DNA from: Pseudomonas abietaniphila
GTDB taxonomy: Bacteria > Pseudomonadota > Gammaproteobacteria > Pseudomonadales > Pseudomonadaceae
Direction: 5' to 3'
Length of the DNA stretch: 64,000 nucleotides
NCBI RefSeq assembly: GCF_900100795.1
Contig: NZ_FNCO01000002.1
Span: forward strand, 558,001 to 622,000
In this document: in pieces, positions 44,374 through 55,161 of the stretch
How positions within the stretch are numbered: position 1 is the stretch's first letter
Layout: every line of letters starts with the position of its first letter
Program-made: the position numbers and the translations under genes
The notes under the pieces: model-generated
The model's database searches: none
What the model was told of the DNA's origin: nothing
What the model saw: the letters and a program-made list of their open reading frames with translations, nothing else

Positions 44374-46101
44374 TCAGTAACCCAACGACAGCCCGGTATT
44401 GCGGCGTGGATCATTGGCGCCGTAGAAACGGTTGTTGCCGACCGGTTTGCCACCCAACGAGGGTGCGCCGACCAGAATCGCCGCCAGGTGGTTCGCGTCT
44501 TGAGGCTCGGCGAACTTATGGCCCCAGCTTTCAAGGATCTTCTGGGTGTCGGGACTCACGGCGAAGCGCTCCAGGTTGGTGGTTTCCGGCATCCATTGCT
44601 GGTGGAAACGTGGCGCGTCAACCGCTTCCTGGATGTTCATGCCGTAGTCGATGACGTTCAACATGGTCAGCAGCGTGGCGGTGATGATCCGGCTGCCACC
44701 CGGCGTACCGACCACCATGACGGCCTTGCCATCCTTGGTGACGATGGTCGGGCTCATCGACGACAGTGGTGTCTTGCCCGGGGCGATGGCGTTGGCCTCG
44801 CCTTGGATCAGGCCATACATGTTCGGTACGCCGACCTTGGAAGTGAAGTCGTCCATCTCGTCGTTGAGGATGACACCGGTCTTGCTCGCCATCACGCCCG
44901 CGCCAAACCAGTCGTTGAGCGTGTACGTGACAGACACCGCATTGCCCCACTTGTCGACGATGGAGTAGTGAGTGGTGTTGTTGCCTTCATGGGGCGCGAC
45001 ACCCGGCTTGATGTCCTGGGACACACCGGCTTTATGCGGCTCGATGGCGGCACGCAGTTTCGCTGCGTAGTCACGGTCGAGCAGGTGGTTGATCGGGTTC
45101 TTCACGAAATCCGGATCGCCGAGGTAGCTGTTACGGTCAACGTACGCGTGGCGCATGGCCTCGATCTGATAATGCATCCCTTGAGCGGAGTGGTAACCCA
45201 GCTCTTTCATCGGGTAGCCTTCGAGGATGTTCATGATCTCGCAGATCACCACACCGCCCGAGCTGGGAGGCGGTGCCGAGACCACGTGGTAGCCACGGTA
45301 ATCGCACTCGATGGGCGCCAGTTCGCGGGTTTTGTATTTATCCAGATCCGCCTGGACGATGATGCCCTTGCCTGCCTTGCTCGAGTCGACGATGGCTTTG
45401 GCCACCCAGCCCTTGTAGAAACCGTCGGTGCCCTTCGCCGAGATTTCCTTGAGGGTTTTCGCCAGGTCTGTCTGCACCAGCTTGTCGCCGACCTGCAGCG
45501 GCTGGCCCTTGTTCAGGAAGATCGTCCCCAGGTCCTTGGCGTCTGCCTTGAATTCATCGGTCGCGGTGTGCAGAAGGTCAACGTCACCCTGCCCCAGGAC
45601 AAAGCCGTTCTCGGCCAGTTTGATCGCAGGCGCAATCACTTCTGCCCGCTTCCTGGTCCCGTATTTGCTCAACGCCATCTCCATGCCGGACACGGTTCCC
45701 GGCACACCTACGGCGAGATGCCCTTTGGAGCTCAAGTCAGGAACGACGTTGCCGTCTTTGTCCAGGTACATGTTGGCGGTGGCGGCTTGCGGGGCTTTTT
45801 CACGGAAATCCAGGAAAGTCTTGCGGCCATCGGCGAGCTGAATGGTCATGAAACCACCGCCGCCCAGATTGCCCGCTGCCGGGTAAACCACCGCCAATGC
45901 ATAGCCCACGGCAACCGCGGCATCGACGGCATTGCCACCGGATTTGAGAACGTCCACACCGACGTGGGTCGCGAGGTGTTGCGCCGTGACCACCATGCCG
46001 TTTTCGGCAGCAACAGGGGCAACGGACGCCGCGTACGTGGATGAAAAAGCGAGGGTAAATGCTGTCGCAATCAGCGACTTGGCCAAGGGTTCATACTTCA
46101 T
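44374..46101 (-). CDS. ggt: Gamma-glutamyltransferase
   Basis: A 575-residue periplasmic N-terminal-nucleophile hydrolase. A Sec signal peptide (MKYEPLAKSLIATAFTLAFSSTYAA) precedes VVTAQHLATHVGVDVLKSGGNAVDAAVA. The autoprocessing site is the Thr of NTTHYSIVDKWG, giving large and small subunits. It breaks down glutathione and transfers gamma-glutamyl groups. The start is set by GAGAG before the ATG. It is monocistronic. Confidence 0.93.
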   Translation of the reverse strand: MKYEPLAKSLIATAFTLAFSSTYAASVAPVAAENGMVVTAQHLATHVGVDVLKSGGNAVDAAVAVGYALAVVYPAAGNLGGGGFMTIQLADGRKTFLDFREKAPQAATANMYLDKDGNVVPDLSSKGHLAVGVPGTVSGMEMALSKYGTRKRAEVIAPAIKLAENGFVLGQGDVDLLHTATDEFKADAKDLGTIFLNKGQPLQVGDKLVQTDLAKTLKEISAKGTDGFYKGWVAKAIVDSSKAGKGIIVQADLDKYKTRELAPIECDYRGYHVVSAPPPSSGGVVICEIMNILEGYPMKELGYHSAQGMHYQIEAMRHAYVDRNSYLGDPDFVKNPINHLLDRDYAAKLRAAIEPHKAGVSQDIKPGVAPHEGNNTTHYSIVDKWGNAVSVTYTLNDWFGAGVMASKTGVILNDEMDDFTSKVGVPNMYGLIQGEANAIAPGKTPLSSMSPTIVTKDGKAVMVVGTPGGSRIITATLLTMLNVIDYGMNIQEAVDAPRFHQQWMPETTNLERFAVSPDTQKILESWGHKFAEPQDANHLAAILVGAPSLGGKPVGNNRFYGANDPRRNTGLSLGY

Positions 46102-46416
46102 GTGTCGACTCTCTTTATTCTTCTGAATGTGGAACAGCATTGAACGGGTCGAACCGTGACGGGGATGCACCCTCTCGCGGTTGGCCCGGCATCCTTGCGA
46201 CTGCAGATGCACATTTTTTTTGAGCGTTGTTAATTGACCGCTACCGCGTCTGAAGCTGCACCAAAGTAGCGCGTACCGCAGAACAAACCCAGTACTTATG
46301 ACAGGATATTTCACGGAACCGTCGCGGTTTTACTAGGACGCCCGTTCCATGAAATGTGCGTCAGGTGCTGCACGACCCGTGCGTATACGCGTAACCTAGG
46401 GCCTGCGTCCGGTCGC

Positions 46417-47739
46417 ATGAGAGTCATCACGACCACCCCGGACACACCGACAAAGGACGTCGTTCGACTTGCTGAGAAGGCCTGCCCTGGTGAAAAAAAT
46501 CCGACCGACCGAGCCACATTGCTGATGGCCAGAACCTTCCGTTCGCTGGCCGTTTACAACTTCCGCGTCTGGTCCCTGGGCGGGATCGTCTCCAACATCG
46601 GTACCTGGATGCAGCGCACCGCGCAGGACTGGCTGGTGCTCACCCAGCTTACCGAACAGAACGCCACCGCGCTGGGCATTGTCATGGCCTTGCAGTTCGG
46701 GCCGATGTTGCTGCTTCTGCCCATCAGCGGCTACGCAGCCGATCATTTCGACCGACGTAAACTGCTCATCGGCACGCAACTGGCGTTTGCCGCCTCGGCC
46801 CTGGGGCTCGGGCTGCTGACGGTCACCGGGCATGTGCAGTTGTGGCACGTGTACTTCTTTGCGCTGGTTTCCGGCTGCGTTGCTGCAATCGATGCCCCGG
46901 CGCGGCAGACCTTTGTGTCCGATCTGGTCGAGGAGTCCTACCTGAGCAACGCTGTGGCCTTGAACTCGCTGTCATTCAACGTGGCGCGAATGGTCGGCCC
47001 GGCGGTGTCCGGATTATTGATTCCCTGGGTGGGCAATGGCTGGGTGTTTCTGCTGAACGTGCTGACGTTTGTCGCGATGATCGTCTCGCTGTGCAAACTG
47101 CGGAAAAATCAGATGCACGCGCGCGAACGCCCTCCCCGTGTTCGCGGCCAACTGGCCGAAGGTTTCCGCTACGTCTGGGCTCGCCCTGACCTGAAAGCCA
47201 TCCTGTTGATGCTGTTTCTCATGGGCACGTTCGGCCTGAACTTCCCCATCTACATCTCGACCATGGCCGTCACGGTGTTCGACGCCGACGCCAGCCATTA
47301 CGGTCTGCTGACGTCGCTGATGGCAGTGGGTTCAGTGACCGGCGCCCTGCTTTCTGCGCGACGCTCGCGCCCGGGTCCGATGCTGCTGTTCTGGGCCTGC
47401 GCGCTGTTCGGCGGGTGCTTCGTAATGGCGGCCCTGATGTCGAACTTCTGGCTGTTCGGCGGCCTGCTGTTCGTGTTGGGGATTTCGGCGCAGACCTTCA
47501 CCACATCGGCCAACAGCATGGTGCAGTTGTCGACCGATCCATTGATGCGAGGGCGGGTGATGGCGATTCTTTTGGCGACCACCCTGGGCGGCACGCCCGT
47601 CGGCGCGCCCATCGTGGGCTGGGTCGCCGATCTGTTTGGTCCGCGTTGGGCCATGGGCATTGGCGCTGCCTCGGGGCTGTGGGCAGCGCTGGTCTGGTTC
47701 CGATATCAGCGCAGTGTCAGAACCCCATTGGCAACCTGA
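46417..47739 (+). CDS. MFS transporter (enterobactin-exporter-like, MFS_3)
   Basis: A 440-residue transporter with 12 predicted TM segments, of the MFS_3/EntS-like exporter group. It has the loop motif DHFDRRKLLIGTQ after TM2 and a matching region in the second half. The start is uncertain: ATG at 46417 or, 36 codons later, ATG at 46525 (MARTFRSLAVYNFRVWSLG), which begins at the conserved core; neither has a good ribosome site. It exports an unknown small molecule. It is divergent from ggt. Confidence 0.8.
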   Translation: MRVITTTPDTPTKDVVRLAEKACPGEKNPTDRATLLMARTFRSLAVYNFRVWSLGGIVSNIGTWMQRTAQDWLVLTQLTEQNATALGIVMALQFGPMLLLLPISGYAADHFDRRKLLIGTQLAFAASALGLGLLTVTGHVQLWHVYFFALVSGCVAAIDAPARQTFVSDLVEESYLSNAVALNSLSFNVARMVGPAVSGLLIPWVGNGWVFLLNVLTFVAMIVSLCKLRKNQMHARERPPRVRGQLAEGFRYVWARPDLKAILLMLFLMGTFGLNFPIYISTMAVTVFDADASHYGLLTSLMAVGSVTGALLSARRSRPGPMLLFWACALFGGCFVMAALMSNFWLFGGLLFVLGISAQTFTTSANSMVQLSTDPLMRGRVMAILLATTLGGTPVGAPIVGWVADLFGPRWAMGIGAASGLWAALVWFRYQRSVRTPLAT

Positions 47740-47790
47740 GCCTGGTCCGGCTTCAATGGCTGTCGCCTGTCGCCGGCCGTACTTGACCGG

Positions 47791-48468
47791 TTAGAACCAG
47801 CGGTCGTTGCGCTTGCGACCCCGGGTCAGCGCCGGCAGGATCAAACCGAGCAACAGCCCCGCCCCCGCGATGCTTCCGCCATACACCATGTAGCGCATGA
47901 GCACCTGATTGTTCTCGTCACCGAGCTTGGCCTGGGTAGACCGCAGCTCCGACTGGGCGTCGGTCAGTTGGGCGTTGAGGTCCTTGGTGCGGGCTTCCAG
48001 CTCATCCACCAGTTTCTTGCGCGAATCGAGGGTCTCCTGCATGCCCTGGACCTTGGTTTTCCAGTCGTCGTCGATGGTTTTCAGCTGGGCACTGAGGTCG
48101 GCGACTTGCTGAGTCAGTTGCGGCAAACGCTCGGCCTGGCCGGGCACTTCCTGCAGATCTGCCGAGGGGATCCACACCGTGTCACCGGCATTGCCGCGCA
48201 CTTGGCTGTAATCGCCCTGGGTGGTGAGCAACTCGACTTTCTGACCTGATTTAAGCGTGCCGACAATGCGATAGCCATCGGTCGGGCCGCTGCGGACGTA
48301 GGTGCTCAAGGTGTCGTTGACCCAGCGATCCTTGCCTTCGGCTTGCGCTTGGGCGACTACACCAACGGTCAGCAGGGTTCCCAGCAAGCCGGCGCTGAGC
48401 AAACGGCGTCGGGCGCCCGGCAACAGGGAGGATGGAAGAGAAGCAGAAACGGGACGAGATAGAGACAT
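47791..48468 (-). CDS. SH3-domain membrane protein (TIGR04211 type)
   Basis: A 225-residue envelope protein: a signal or anchor segment (about 28-50), an SH3 domain (about 52-110, STYVRSGPTDGYRIVGTLKSGQKVELL...VWIPSADLQEVPG), a coiled coil (about 115-185) and a C-terminal TM helix with a basic tail (GLLLGLILPALTRGRKRNDRWF). The ATG at 48468 fits the family; an in-frame extension upstream is unlikely. It probably anchors in the inner membrane and senses or binds peptidoglycan. The upstream interval 48469-48928 holds no other gene. Confidence 0.82.
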   Translation of the reverse strand: MSLSRPVSASLPSSLLPGARRRLLSAGLLGTLLTVGVVAQAQAEGKDRWVNDTLSTYVRSGPTDGYRIVGTLKSGQKVELLTTQGDYSQVRGNAGDTVWIPSADLQEVPGQAERLPQLTQQVADLSAQLKTIDDDWKTKVQGMQETLDSRKKLVDELEARTKDLNAQLTDAQSELRSTQAKLGDENNQVLMRYMVYGGSIAGAGLLLGLILPALTRGRKRNDRWF

Positions 48469-48794
48469 GGGTGATCTTCGACAAAAATAAAAAGAAAGGC
48501 CGGATGGTCGGGCCGCATGCAATGGACAAAAGCCTGATCGGCAGCGACGAGCAAGGCGCTGCAACCGCTGGAGAAGGCAACAACGCGCGGGGAAATCCAC
48601 AAAACACCGGGGCCTCGTGACCCGGCGCACCGCGCGCGCAGTGGTCAACAGACCGTTCAAACGGTGTCAGGTTCACTACAGGGAGGTGACGTTCGTCCGG
48701 GAAATGCCGCAGCGGGTACTAACAACCCCGTGCCGGTGGAAGCGTCTTATGCGCCTGTGGTCCCCTGATCCTTACCACACCCGCGTGGTTGACG

Positions 48795-48818
48795 CTCTGC
48801 GTCAAAGTGGACGCAGAG
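48795..48818. repeat. REP-like palindrome
   Basis: CTCTGCGTC (48795-48803) pairs with GACGCAGAG (48810-48818) around a six-base loop; the GTGGGAACGATC that follows also occurs in the repeat region at 59765-59830, so both belong to one dispersed family. Confidence 0.7.
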
Positions 48819-48928
48819 GGTGGGAACGATCGCATGCAGACTGTCATGGCGCATTCGTCGGAGTGCCGCCCAGACCAGGCTCCCCCAGGATCGAGCGTCA
48901 TCAGACGCCTATTAAGGCAGAAGAAAAA

Positions 48929-49024
48929 TGGCGGAAGGCAGCGGGAGTCGAACCTGCCCGGGAACGGCTGCCGTCCCCAACCGGGTTTGAAGCCCGGCCG
49001 CGCCACCGGGCGCGATTGCCTTCC
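48929..49024 (-). tRNA. selC: tRNA-Sec (anticodon UCA)
   Basis: A 96-base selenocysteine tRNA with an 8-bp acceptor stem (GGAAGGCA with TGCCTTCC), a long variable arm, discriminator G and an encoded CCA end at 48929-48931. The anticodon loop CTTCAAA gives UCA (48988-48990 on the other strand). It is downstream of selB on the same strand, so the Sec system is collinear with the formate dehydrogenase genes. Confidence 0.95.
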
Positions 49025-49052
49025 ATGATCGAACTGACCGTCTCGGAGCGTT

Positions 49053-50984
49053 TCACCCCTGAGCGTCAGGCCTGGACGCCTGCGCCAGAGCATTGTCCCC
49101 CCGCACCTGGCGCTGATCGCCGATACGACGGGTGAAACCGATGCGGTCGAAATACTCGAGAATCTGGATACTGCGCTTGCGGCCGATGCCCAGCCTGTCG
49201 CGAAACGCTGCCGCCTGAATCACCGGATCCGCTGCAGACAGTTGCAACAGCATAGCCACCATTTCCCGAATTGTGGACTCCAGATAAAACAGATCACGCA
49301 CCACCTGATGCACCTGCCCGATGCGCGCCAGCTTGCGCAGCAGCAAACGCGTGTCCGCTTCGGTGCGTCCGGTGGCCGCGGCAAGGTCACGCACCCACGG
49401 CGGGTCGAAGCGCGCCTGCTGCATCAGCGGTGAAAGGCGCTGCCAGAGCTGCTCGTCTTCGTCATTGAGCTTCACCTGATGATCCGGCAGGTGCAGCCAC
49501 GGTCCGCTGCTGGCCATTGTGCCTGCGGCAAGCAACGCGTCAATCAGGGCAATGAATGCCGGACGCTCCAGCGGCATCGCCGCGAAACGCCGTAGCCGAT
49601 CGCGATCAGGCCCGAGCTGATCAGGCTCCTGCTCATGGAAGCCTCCCAGATGTTCAAGTAATGCACCTTGCAGGGCTTGCCATCGCGCCTCGCTGAACAG
49701 CAGTTGCCCTTGCCGAGTGAGAATGTTCTGGATGTCGGGCGGTAATCGCCAGGTCGCGCGCAGGCGATTGAACTGCCGTTCCAGCCGCTGCGGGTCAAGG
49801 CCGGTTTCGCTGTGTGCAATCAATGCGGGCAGTGCTGTTTCAAGGTCCGGCGCGCCGGCAAGAATGTTCAGCGTCGCCAGTCGCTCGGCACTGCGGCGCT
49901 GACGTGACGGTGCAAACGGGTCCAGCACCCGGCCGCCACCCAAGGTGCGTTGCGCGCTTTGGTCGCGCACCACCAGACGATCCCCATGAACCGCGTGCAC
50001 CGGCGCATTGAGCAGCAATTGCGCGAACATGCGCCCGCCGGGGGCGACACTGCCCCCTTCAAGCAAGGCGACGCGGGCCGTGACGTCCTGAGTGCCAATG
50101 TGGACGTGAACCGGGCTGAAGTGCTCGAACGCGCGCGTCTCGCTGTTCAGCAATTGCAGGTCGATGTCGATCCGCCGGGTCGGCGCGAACAGCCACTCTG
50201 CCAGCAACCAGTCGCCGCGATGGATGTGTTCCAGGGAAAGCTTCTCAGCGCTCAGATTCAGCGCCACACGTTGCCCGATGCGAGCGTGTGCGGCGGTCTG
50301 GTTCTGTGCGTGAAGACCACGTACCCGCACGCTCTTGCCTGATTGCCCGAGTCGCAACGTGTCGCCAACGGTCACTTCTCCGGCCAGCGCAGTCCCGGTC
50401 ACGACAATACCGGCACCGGACACACTGAACGCCCGGTCGATGTCCAGCCGAAAGCCGCCGCGGTCGCTGCGTTCCAGCACGCTGTTCTGAGCATTGAGCA
50501 AGGCCTGACGCAAGGCGTCGATACCTTCGCCCGTGAGGCTTGCGACTTCGAACTGCGGCGCATCGGCATACGGACCCGACGCCAGCAGGTGACGAAGCTG
50601 CGTGCGGACCTGCTGCACACGGGCCGAGTCGACCCGATCGCACTTGCTGATCACGACCCGCAACGCAGGAATTCCGAGCAATTCGACGATTGCCAGGTGC
50701 TCGCGGGTTTGAGGCATCACGCCGTCGTCCGCCGCGACCACCAGCAGCACCAGATCGATACCCTGTGCGCCAGCGAGCATATTGTGAATGAAGCGCTCGT
50801 GGCCGGGCACATCAATGAACCCGGTCAGTGGCGCATCGGCAGCAAGGGGCGCGTACAGATAACCCAGGTCGATGGTGATGCCGCGCTCGCGTTCCTCGCG
50901 TCGGCGGTCGCCCGCTTGCCCGGTCAGCGCTTCCAGCAACGCCGTCTTGCCGTGGTCGATGTGTCCAGCGGTCCCGACAATCAC
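49053..50984 (-). CDS. selB: Selenocysteine-specific elongation factor
   Basis: A 643-residue GTPase that brings Sec-tRNA to UGA with a SECIS hairpin. G motifs are [16 protein letters not shown] and SKCD; the C-terminal third has the winged-helix repeats that bind the SECIS. The GTG at 50984 ([14 protein letters not shown]) overlaps the selA stop by four bases as GTGA; an upstream GTG would overlap selA further. Translation is coupled to selA. Confidence 0.94.
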   Translation of the reverse strand: MIVGTAGHIDHGKTALLEALTGQAGDRRREERERGITIDLGYLYAPLAADAPLTGFIDVPGHERFIHNMLAGAQGIDLVLLVVAADDGVMPQTREHLAIVELLGIPALRVVISKCDRVDSARVQQVRTQLRHLLASGPYADAPQFEVASLTGEGIDALRQALLNAQNSVLERSDRGGFRLDIDRAFSVSGAGIVVTGTALAGEVTVGDTLRLGQSGKSVRVRGLHAQNQTAAHARIGQRVALNLSAEKLSLEHIHRGDWLLAEWLFAPTRRIDIDLQLLNSETRAFEHFSPVHVHIGTQDVTARVALLEGGSVAPGGRMFAQLLLNAPVHAVHGDRLVVRDQSAQRTLGGGRVLDPFAPSRQRRSAERLATLNILAGAPDLETALPALIAHSETGLDPQRLERQFNRLRATWRLPPDIQNILTRQGQLLFSEARWQALQGALLEHLGGFHEQEPDQLGPDRDRLRRFAAMPLERPAFIALIDALLAAGTMASSGPWLHLPDHQVKLNDEDEQLWQRLSPLMQQARFDPPWVRDLAAATGRTEADTRLLLRKLARIGQVHQVVRDLFYLESTIREMVAMLLQLSAADPVIQAAAFRDRLGIGRKRSIQILEYFDRIGFTRRIGDQRQVRGDNALAQASRPDAQG

Positions 50985-52411
50985 CCCGCCTCGCCCTCCC
51001 ACCGCAACTGGCTCAACTGGCCCGTCCAGCCCGCTTCGTCGTCCAGTTGTCGCAGATCGAGCCAGAGCGCGTCATCGTCGATGCGCCCCAACACCGGAAT
51101 CGGCAGGTTACGCAGCCCGGCCTCCAGCGCGTGAAGCTGACGGCCGCGAAGCTTTTTCGAGACGATCGGTCGTAAACACAACGAAGCGCTGGGCAGCCGC
51201 GCCACCGGTTGGCTGCCGCTGCCGATCATGCCGAGGCTCGGCTGCACGGCCACGCCCCAGCCTTCGCCCAGTGTCCTGGCCAAGAGGGGCCGCAGGCGTT
51301 CGGCCTGGGCCAGAATTTCACCTTGCGGACGCGTCAACAGGCGCAGGCTGGGCAAACGCGCGGCCAGGCGGTCGGGATCGCGGTACAGACTCAGGACGGC
51401 TTCCAGCGCCGCCAGGGTCAACTTGTCCACGCGCAACGCGCGTTTGAGCGGGTTCTTTTTGATTTTTGCGATCAGCGCTTTGCTGCCGACAATCAAGCCG
51501 GCCTGTGGACCGCCGAGCAGCTTGTCGCCGCTGAAGGTCACGATGTCGGCGCCTTCGGCCAAGGTCTGGCGCACCGTCGGTTCGGCCGGCAACCCCCAGC
51601 GTGTCATGTCCAGCAAGCTGCCGCTCCCCAGGTCTTCCAGCAGCGGCAGCTCGTGCTCATGGGCGATGCTCGCCAGTGCCTGCGTCGGCACACTCGTGGT
51701 GAAGCCCTGAATGCTGTAGTTACTGGTGTGAACGCGCATCAGCAAGCCCGTGCGCGGATTGATGGCTGCCTCGTAATCCTTGGCATGGGTGCGGTTGGTG
51801 GTGCCGATCTCATGCAGCTTCACGCCCGCCCGGGCCATGATGTCGGGAATGCGAAACGCACCGCCAATCTCGATCAGCTCGCCGCGAGAGATGATGCCTT
51901 CCTTGCGCGCGCCCAGGCTGTTGAGCGCCAGCAACACCGCCGCCGCATTGTTGTTGACGACGGTTACGGCCTCGGCGCCGGTGAGTTCACGAATCAACCC
52001 CTCGATCAGGTCATCGCGGTCGCCGCGCTTGCCGCTGTTGAGGTCGAACTCGAGGTTCAGCGGGTAACGTGCGGCGGTCTGGATGGCCTCGATGGCTTCC
52101 TCGGGAAGCAGCGCCCGACCCAGATTGGTGTGCAGCACTGTGCCCGTCAGGTTAAACACCCGGCGCACCTTGCTCCGGTGCTGGATCGCCAGACGCTCCG
52201 ATGCCCTGCCCGCCAATACCTCACTGCTGAGCTCCGCTGCACTGGCGTGTCCTGTTACAGCCGACTCACGCACGTCATCGAGCAACTGGCGCACGGTGGC
52301 CAGCACCGCGTCGCGTCCATAGCGGTCGATCAGGGGATGGCAGGCGGGATGACGCAACAGGCTGTCGACGGAGGGTAAACGCGGCGGGATCGAGGCAAGG
52401 TTTGCGGGCAT
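50981..52411 (-). CDS. selA: L-seryl-tRNA(Sec) selenium transferase
   Basis: A 476-residue PLP enzyme that converts Ser-tRNA(Sec) to Sec-tRNA(Sec). The PLP lysine is in [18 protein letters not shown]; the N-terminal domain contains the family start [15 protein letters not shown] lies nine bases before the ATG. It overlaps selB by four bases. A REP-like element separates it from fdhE. Confidence 0.94.
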   Translation of the reverse strand: MPANLASIPPRLPSVDSLLRHPACHPLIDRYGRDAVLATVRQLLDDVRESAVTGHASAAELSSEVLAGRASERLAIQHRSKVRRVFNLTGTVLHTNLGRALLPEEAIEAIQTAARYPLNLEFDLNSGKRGDRDDLIEGLIRELTGAEAVTVVNNNAAAVLLALNSLGARKEGIISRGELIEIGGAFRIPDIMARAGVKLHEIGTTNRTHAKDYEAAINPRTGLLMRVHTSNYSIQGFTTSVPTQALASIAHEHELPLLEDLGSGSLLDMTRWGLPAEPTVRQTLAEGADIVTFSGDKLLGGPQAGLIVGSKALIAKIKKNPLKRALRVDKLTLAALEAVLSLYRDPDRLAARLPSLRLLTRPQGEILAQAERLRPLLARTLGEGWGVAVQPSLGMIGSGSQPVARLPSASLCLRPIVSKKLRGRQLHALEAGLRNLPIPVLGRIDDDALWLDLRQLDDEAGWTGQLSQLRWEGEAG

Positions 52412-52463
52412 TCATGTACTCCGAAATAGGCGTCCTGGGGAACTGCCCTCCATCCAGCCCGCA

Positions 52464-52544
52464 GGCGCCGGCTTGCTGGCGAAGGCGTCCACTCAGTCCT
52501 CTCTCTGTTGACTGAACCGACCCTTTCGCCAGCAAGCGGGCGCC
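52464..52544. repeat. REP/BIME-like inverted repeat
   Basis: CTTGCTGGCGAA (52472-52483) and TTCGCCAGCAAG (52525-52536) are perfect 12-bp arms 41 bases apart, within longer imperfect arms. This is a typical Pseudomonas dispersed palindrome. It lies inside the fdhE-selA gap (52412-52599) and may reduce read-through into selAB. Confidence 0.8.
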
Positions 52545-52599
52545 TTCAGGCCAGAAGCAGATTGCAGCGTGTTGCGGAATCTGAGTGTAGACGCCCTTT

Positions 52600-53532
52600 T
52601 CACTCGCCCCCAGGCGCCAGCATCAGGTTCGGCGCCAGCCGCTGGATGCCTTCCAGGTCCAGGCGCATGTCCAGCATCAGGCTCGCCAGGTCCGCCGACA
52701 ACGCCTCGGCTTCGGCATCGCACTCCAGATAAATCTGCTTGAGGTACGTGTTGCAGCCCGGACAGACCTCGGCCCGCAGGGGCGCCTTGTCCACCGCCAC
52801 GCGGTCATCGTCCAGGCTGACGTACTTCAGGCCTTTGCTCTGTTCGCAATACACGCACTTGACCCGTACCACATGCCATTCACAGGCACACAGCGAACAC
52901 ACGAGGTAGCGCAGACCGTTGTACTTGCCGCGATGACGAATGACACCCGCCATCGCCGGTGAACCACAGGCCGGGCACTGGCCCAGGCTGTCGCAGGGTT
53001 TGAGGTCGGTAAAGGACAGCGTCAACAACCAATGGCTCCAGGCCGTTTGCAGGGCGGCGCCCAGAAACGGCACCACAGCCGCTGGCAGACCCGCGTACTG
53101 ACCACTGAGCAGTGAAATCGCCCACGCTTTGCGCTGTCCTTCGTCTGCAGAGAGTAACCGGGCGACGGCCTGCTTGACGTGATCCTGCGCTAACGGTTGG
53201 AAGCGTTGGAGGAGTGCTTCCAGATAGCGCTGCCAGTGCGCTTCGCGAACCAGGCTGTCGGCGGCAAGCGGCGGCAGGCCGTGCTGACGGCATACCTCAA
53301 GACGGCCGCTGTCCGGGACCCAGTCGCTGGGTGGCTGATCGAGCAGATCCTGTTGAACCCGACACAGCGCCGCGATCAGACGCAGATAGTCGGCCAACGG
53401 ATGCCCTTCGGCGAGCAGTTCCAGGCGTGCGGCTCGCAGCGCAAACAGGTTGGCAGGCGGCAGGTACAGGAACGGCAGGGAATAAGCCCCCGCCTGCGCC
53501 TGGATTTCTTCGGGTTCGAGGGTCTGACTCAA
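52600..53532 (-). CDS. fdhE: Formate dehydrogenase accessory protein FdhE
   Basis: A 310-residue cytoplasmic maturation factor for respiratory formate dehydrogenases. Rubredoxin-like Cys pairs occur in CPACGSP, CSLCACEWH, CVYCEQS and CPGCNTY, as in E. coli FdhE, which helps with cofactor loading. It starts four bases after fdnI. Confidence 0.92.
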   Translation of the reverse strand: MSQTLEPEEIQAQAGAYSLPFLYLPPANLFALRAARLELLAEGHPLADYLRLIAALCRVQQDLLDQPPSDWVPDSGRLEVCRQHGLPPLAADSLVREAHWQRYLEALLQRFQPLAQDHVKQAVARLLSADEGQRKAWAISLLSGQYAGLPAAVVPFLGAALQTAWSHWLLTLSFTDLKPCDSLGQCPACGSPAMAGVIRHRGKYNGLRYLVCSLCACEWHVVRVKCVYCEQSKGLKYVSLDDDRVAVDKAPLRAEVCPGCNTYLKQIYLECDAEAEALSADLASLMLDMRLDLEGIQRLAPNLMLAPGGE

Positions 53533-53536
53533 CGCG

Positions 53537-54217
53537 TCATCCTTTCTTGGTTACACGAGGCTGCGCCTGAACCGGCGGGCCTTCTTCATCGACGATCTTG
53601 CGATACCACAACGCATGATGTTTCTTCGCCCAGCGGCGGCTGACCCAGCCATGCAGCATGGCGCTCACCGACCCCTTGATCCAGATACCGGCATAAATAT
53701 GCACGATGATGCTGGTGATCAGTACGAAGCCCGCCAACGCGTGCACCAAGGCGCCAAGACGAATCACCGTGATGCCGAAGTACTCGCTGAAGTAGGCACG
53801 CCAGATCACCAGACCACTCAACAGCAACGCCAGCATGCACAGCAGCAGCGTCCAGAACAGCAGCTTCTGACCGGGGTTGTACTTGCCAATCGGCGGCACG
53901 CCCTCCTCTGAGTTGACCATCACCCGGTCGATCCGCTTGAGCCACAGGCGGTCATTGGGGATGAACAGGTTGGCGCGCCAGAAACGAATCACCAATCCCA
54001 GGAAGAACACAAACATCGCCACCCCCATGAACGGGTGCAGGATGCGCGTCCACGGGCCTCCGCCGAACAAATGGGTCAGCCAGAACATAGCCGGATGAAA
54101 CAAGGCCAGGCCGGACAACCCTGCCATAAAAAACAGAATCGCCACCAGCCAGTGGTTGGTCCGCTCATTGGCGTTGTAGCGCAGGATGGTCTTGCCGGGT
54201 TCACGGTTTTCGCTCAT
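53537..54217 (-). CDS. fdnI: Formate dehydrogenase cytochrome b556 subunit
   Basis: A 226-residue inner-membrane subunit with four TM helices and histidines for two hemes (e.g. [30 protein letters not shown] and [26 protein letters not shown]). It passes electrons from the Fe-S subunit to quinone. Overlaps fdnH by four bases. Confidence 0.92.
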   Translation of the reverse strand: MSENREPGKTILRYNANERTNHWLVAILFFMAGLSGLALFHPAMFWLTHLFGGGPWTRILHPFMGVAMFVFFLGLVIRFWRANLFIPNDRLWLKRIDRVMVNSEEGVPPIGKYNPGQKLLFWTLLLCMLALLLSGLVIWRAYFSEYFGITVIRLGALVHALAGFVLITSIIVHIYAGIWIKGSVSAMLHGWVSRRWAKKHHALWYRKIVDEEGPPVQAQPRVTKKG

Positions 54218-55161
54218 GGCCGCTGCTCCCCTTCAGGTCCCGTTTTATGGGGGTCATAGACATGCACGGCAGGGTCGACCTCGTGCACATTCGGGTCTTT
54301 CACAGGGTCGTGCTCGTCTTCCTCGCGCTGCGGGCCGATGCGCACGTAATGGAAGAAGCCCGCGAGCACCGCGACCCCCATGGCAAGCAGCCCCAGCGGT
54401 TTGCTGACGCCTTTCCACAGCCCCACCAACGGGCTGATTTCCGGATCCTTCGGCAAGCCGGCGTACAACCTGGGATCATCGGCGTGGTGCAGCACGTACA
54501 TCACGTGGGTGCCGCCGACCCCGGCAGGGTCATACAGACCGGCGTTTTCAAACCCTCGGGATTTCAGATCGACGACCCGCTCGGCAGCGTGCACCTTCAT
54601 GTCTTCCTTGGTACCAAAGACGATGGCGCCGGTCGGACAGGTCTTCACGCACGCCGGTTCAAGCCCCACGGAGACGCGGTCCGAGCACAGCGTGCATTTG
54701 TACGCCTTGTGGTCTTTCTGCGAGATCCGCGGAATGTCGAACGGGCACCCGGTGATGCAGTAACCGCAACCGATGCAGTGATCCTGGTTGAAATCGACGA
54801 TGCCGTTGGCGTGTTTGATGATTGCACCCGGGCTTGGGCACGCCTTCAAGCAACCGGGATCAGCACAGTGCATGCAGCCGTCCTTGCGAATCAGCCACTC
54901 CAGGTTGTCGTCGGCGGTTTCGTGCTCGGTGAAGCGCATCAGGGTCCAGGTTTCTGCGCTCAGGTCCTGCGGGTTGTCATAGGTGCCGTGGTTGTGGCCC
55001 ACCTCGTCGCGCAGCTCGTTCCACTCCGAGCACGCGACCTGACAAGCCTTGCAGCCGATGCACTTGGTGGTGTCGATCAGTTTGGCGACCTCTTCCAGTT
55101 GCCTGATCGACGAGGGCACCGTGGTGGTGGCTGAACGTGCAGTGATGTCTTGAATGGCCAT
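54214..55161 (-). CDS. fdnH: Formate dehydrogenase Fe-S subunit
   Basis: A 315-residue subunit with four 4Fe-4S binding motifs ([39 protein letters not shown] and [21 protein letters not shown]) and a C-terminal TM anchor ([21 protein letters not shown]). The start overlaps the last base of the fdnG stop. The electron relay between FdnG and FdnI. Confidence 0.94.
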   Translation of the reverse strand: MAIQDITARSATTTVPSSIRQLEEVAKLIDTTKCIGCKACQVACSEWNELRDEVGHNHGTYDNPQDLSAETWTLMRFTEHETADDNLEWLIRKDGCMHCADPGCLKACPSPGAIIKHANGIVDFNQDHCIGCGYCITGCPFDIPRISQKDHKAYKCTLCSDRVSVGLEPACVKTCPTGAIVFGTKEDMKVHAAERVVDLKSRGFENAGLYDPAGVGGTHVMYVLHHADDPRLYAGLPKDPEISPLVGLWKGVSKPLGLLAMGVAVLAGFFHYVRIGPQREEDEHDPVKDPNVHEVDPAVHVYDPHKTGPEGEQRP

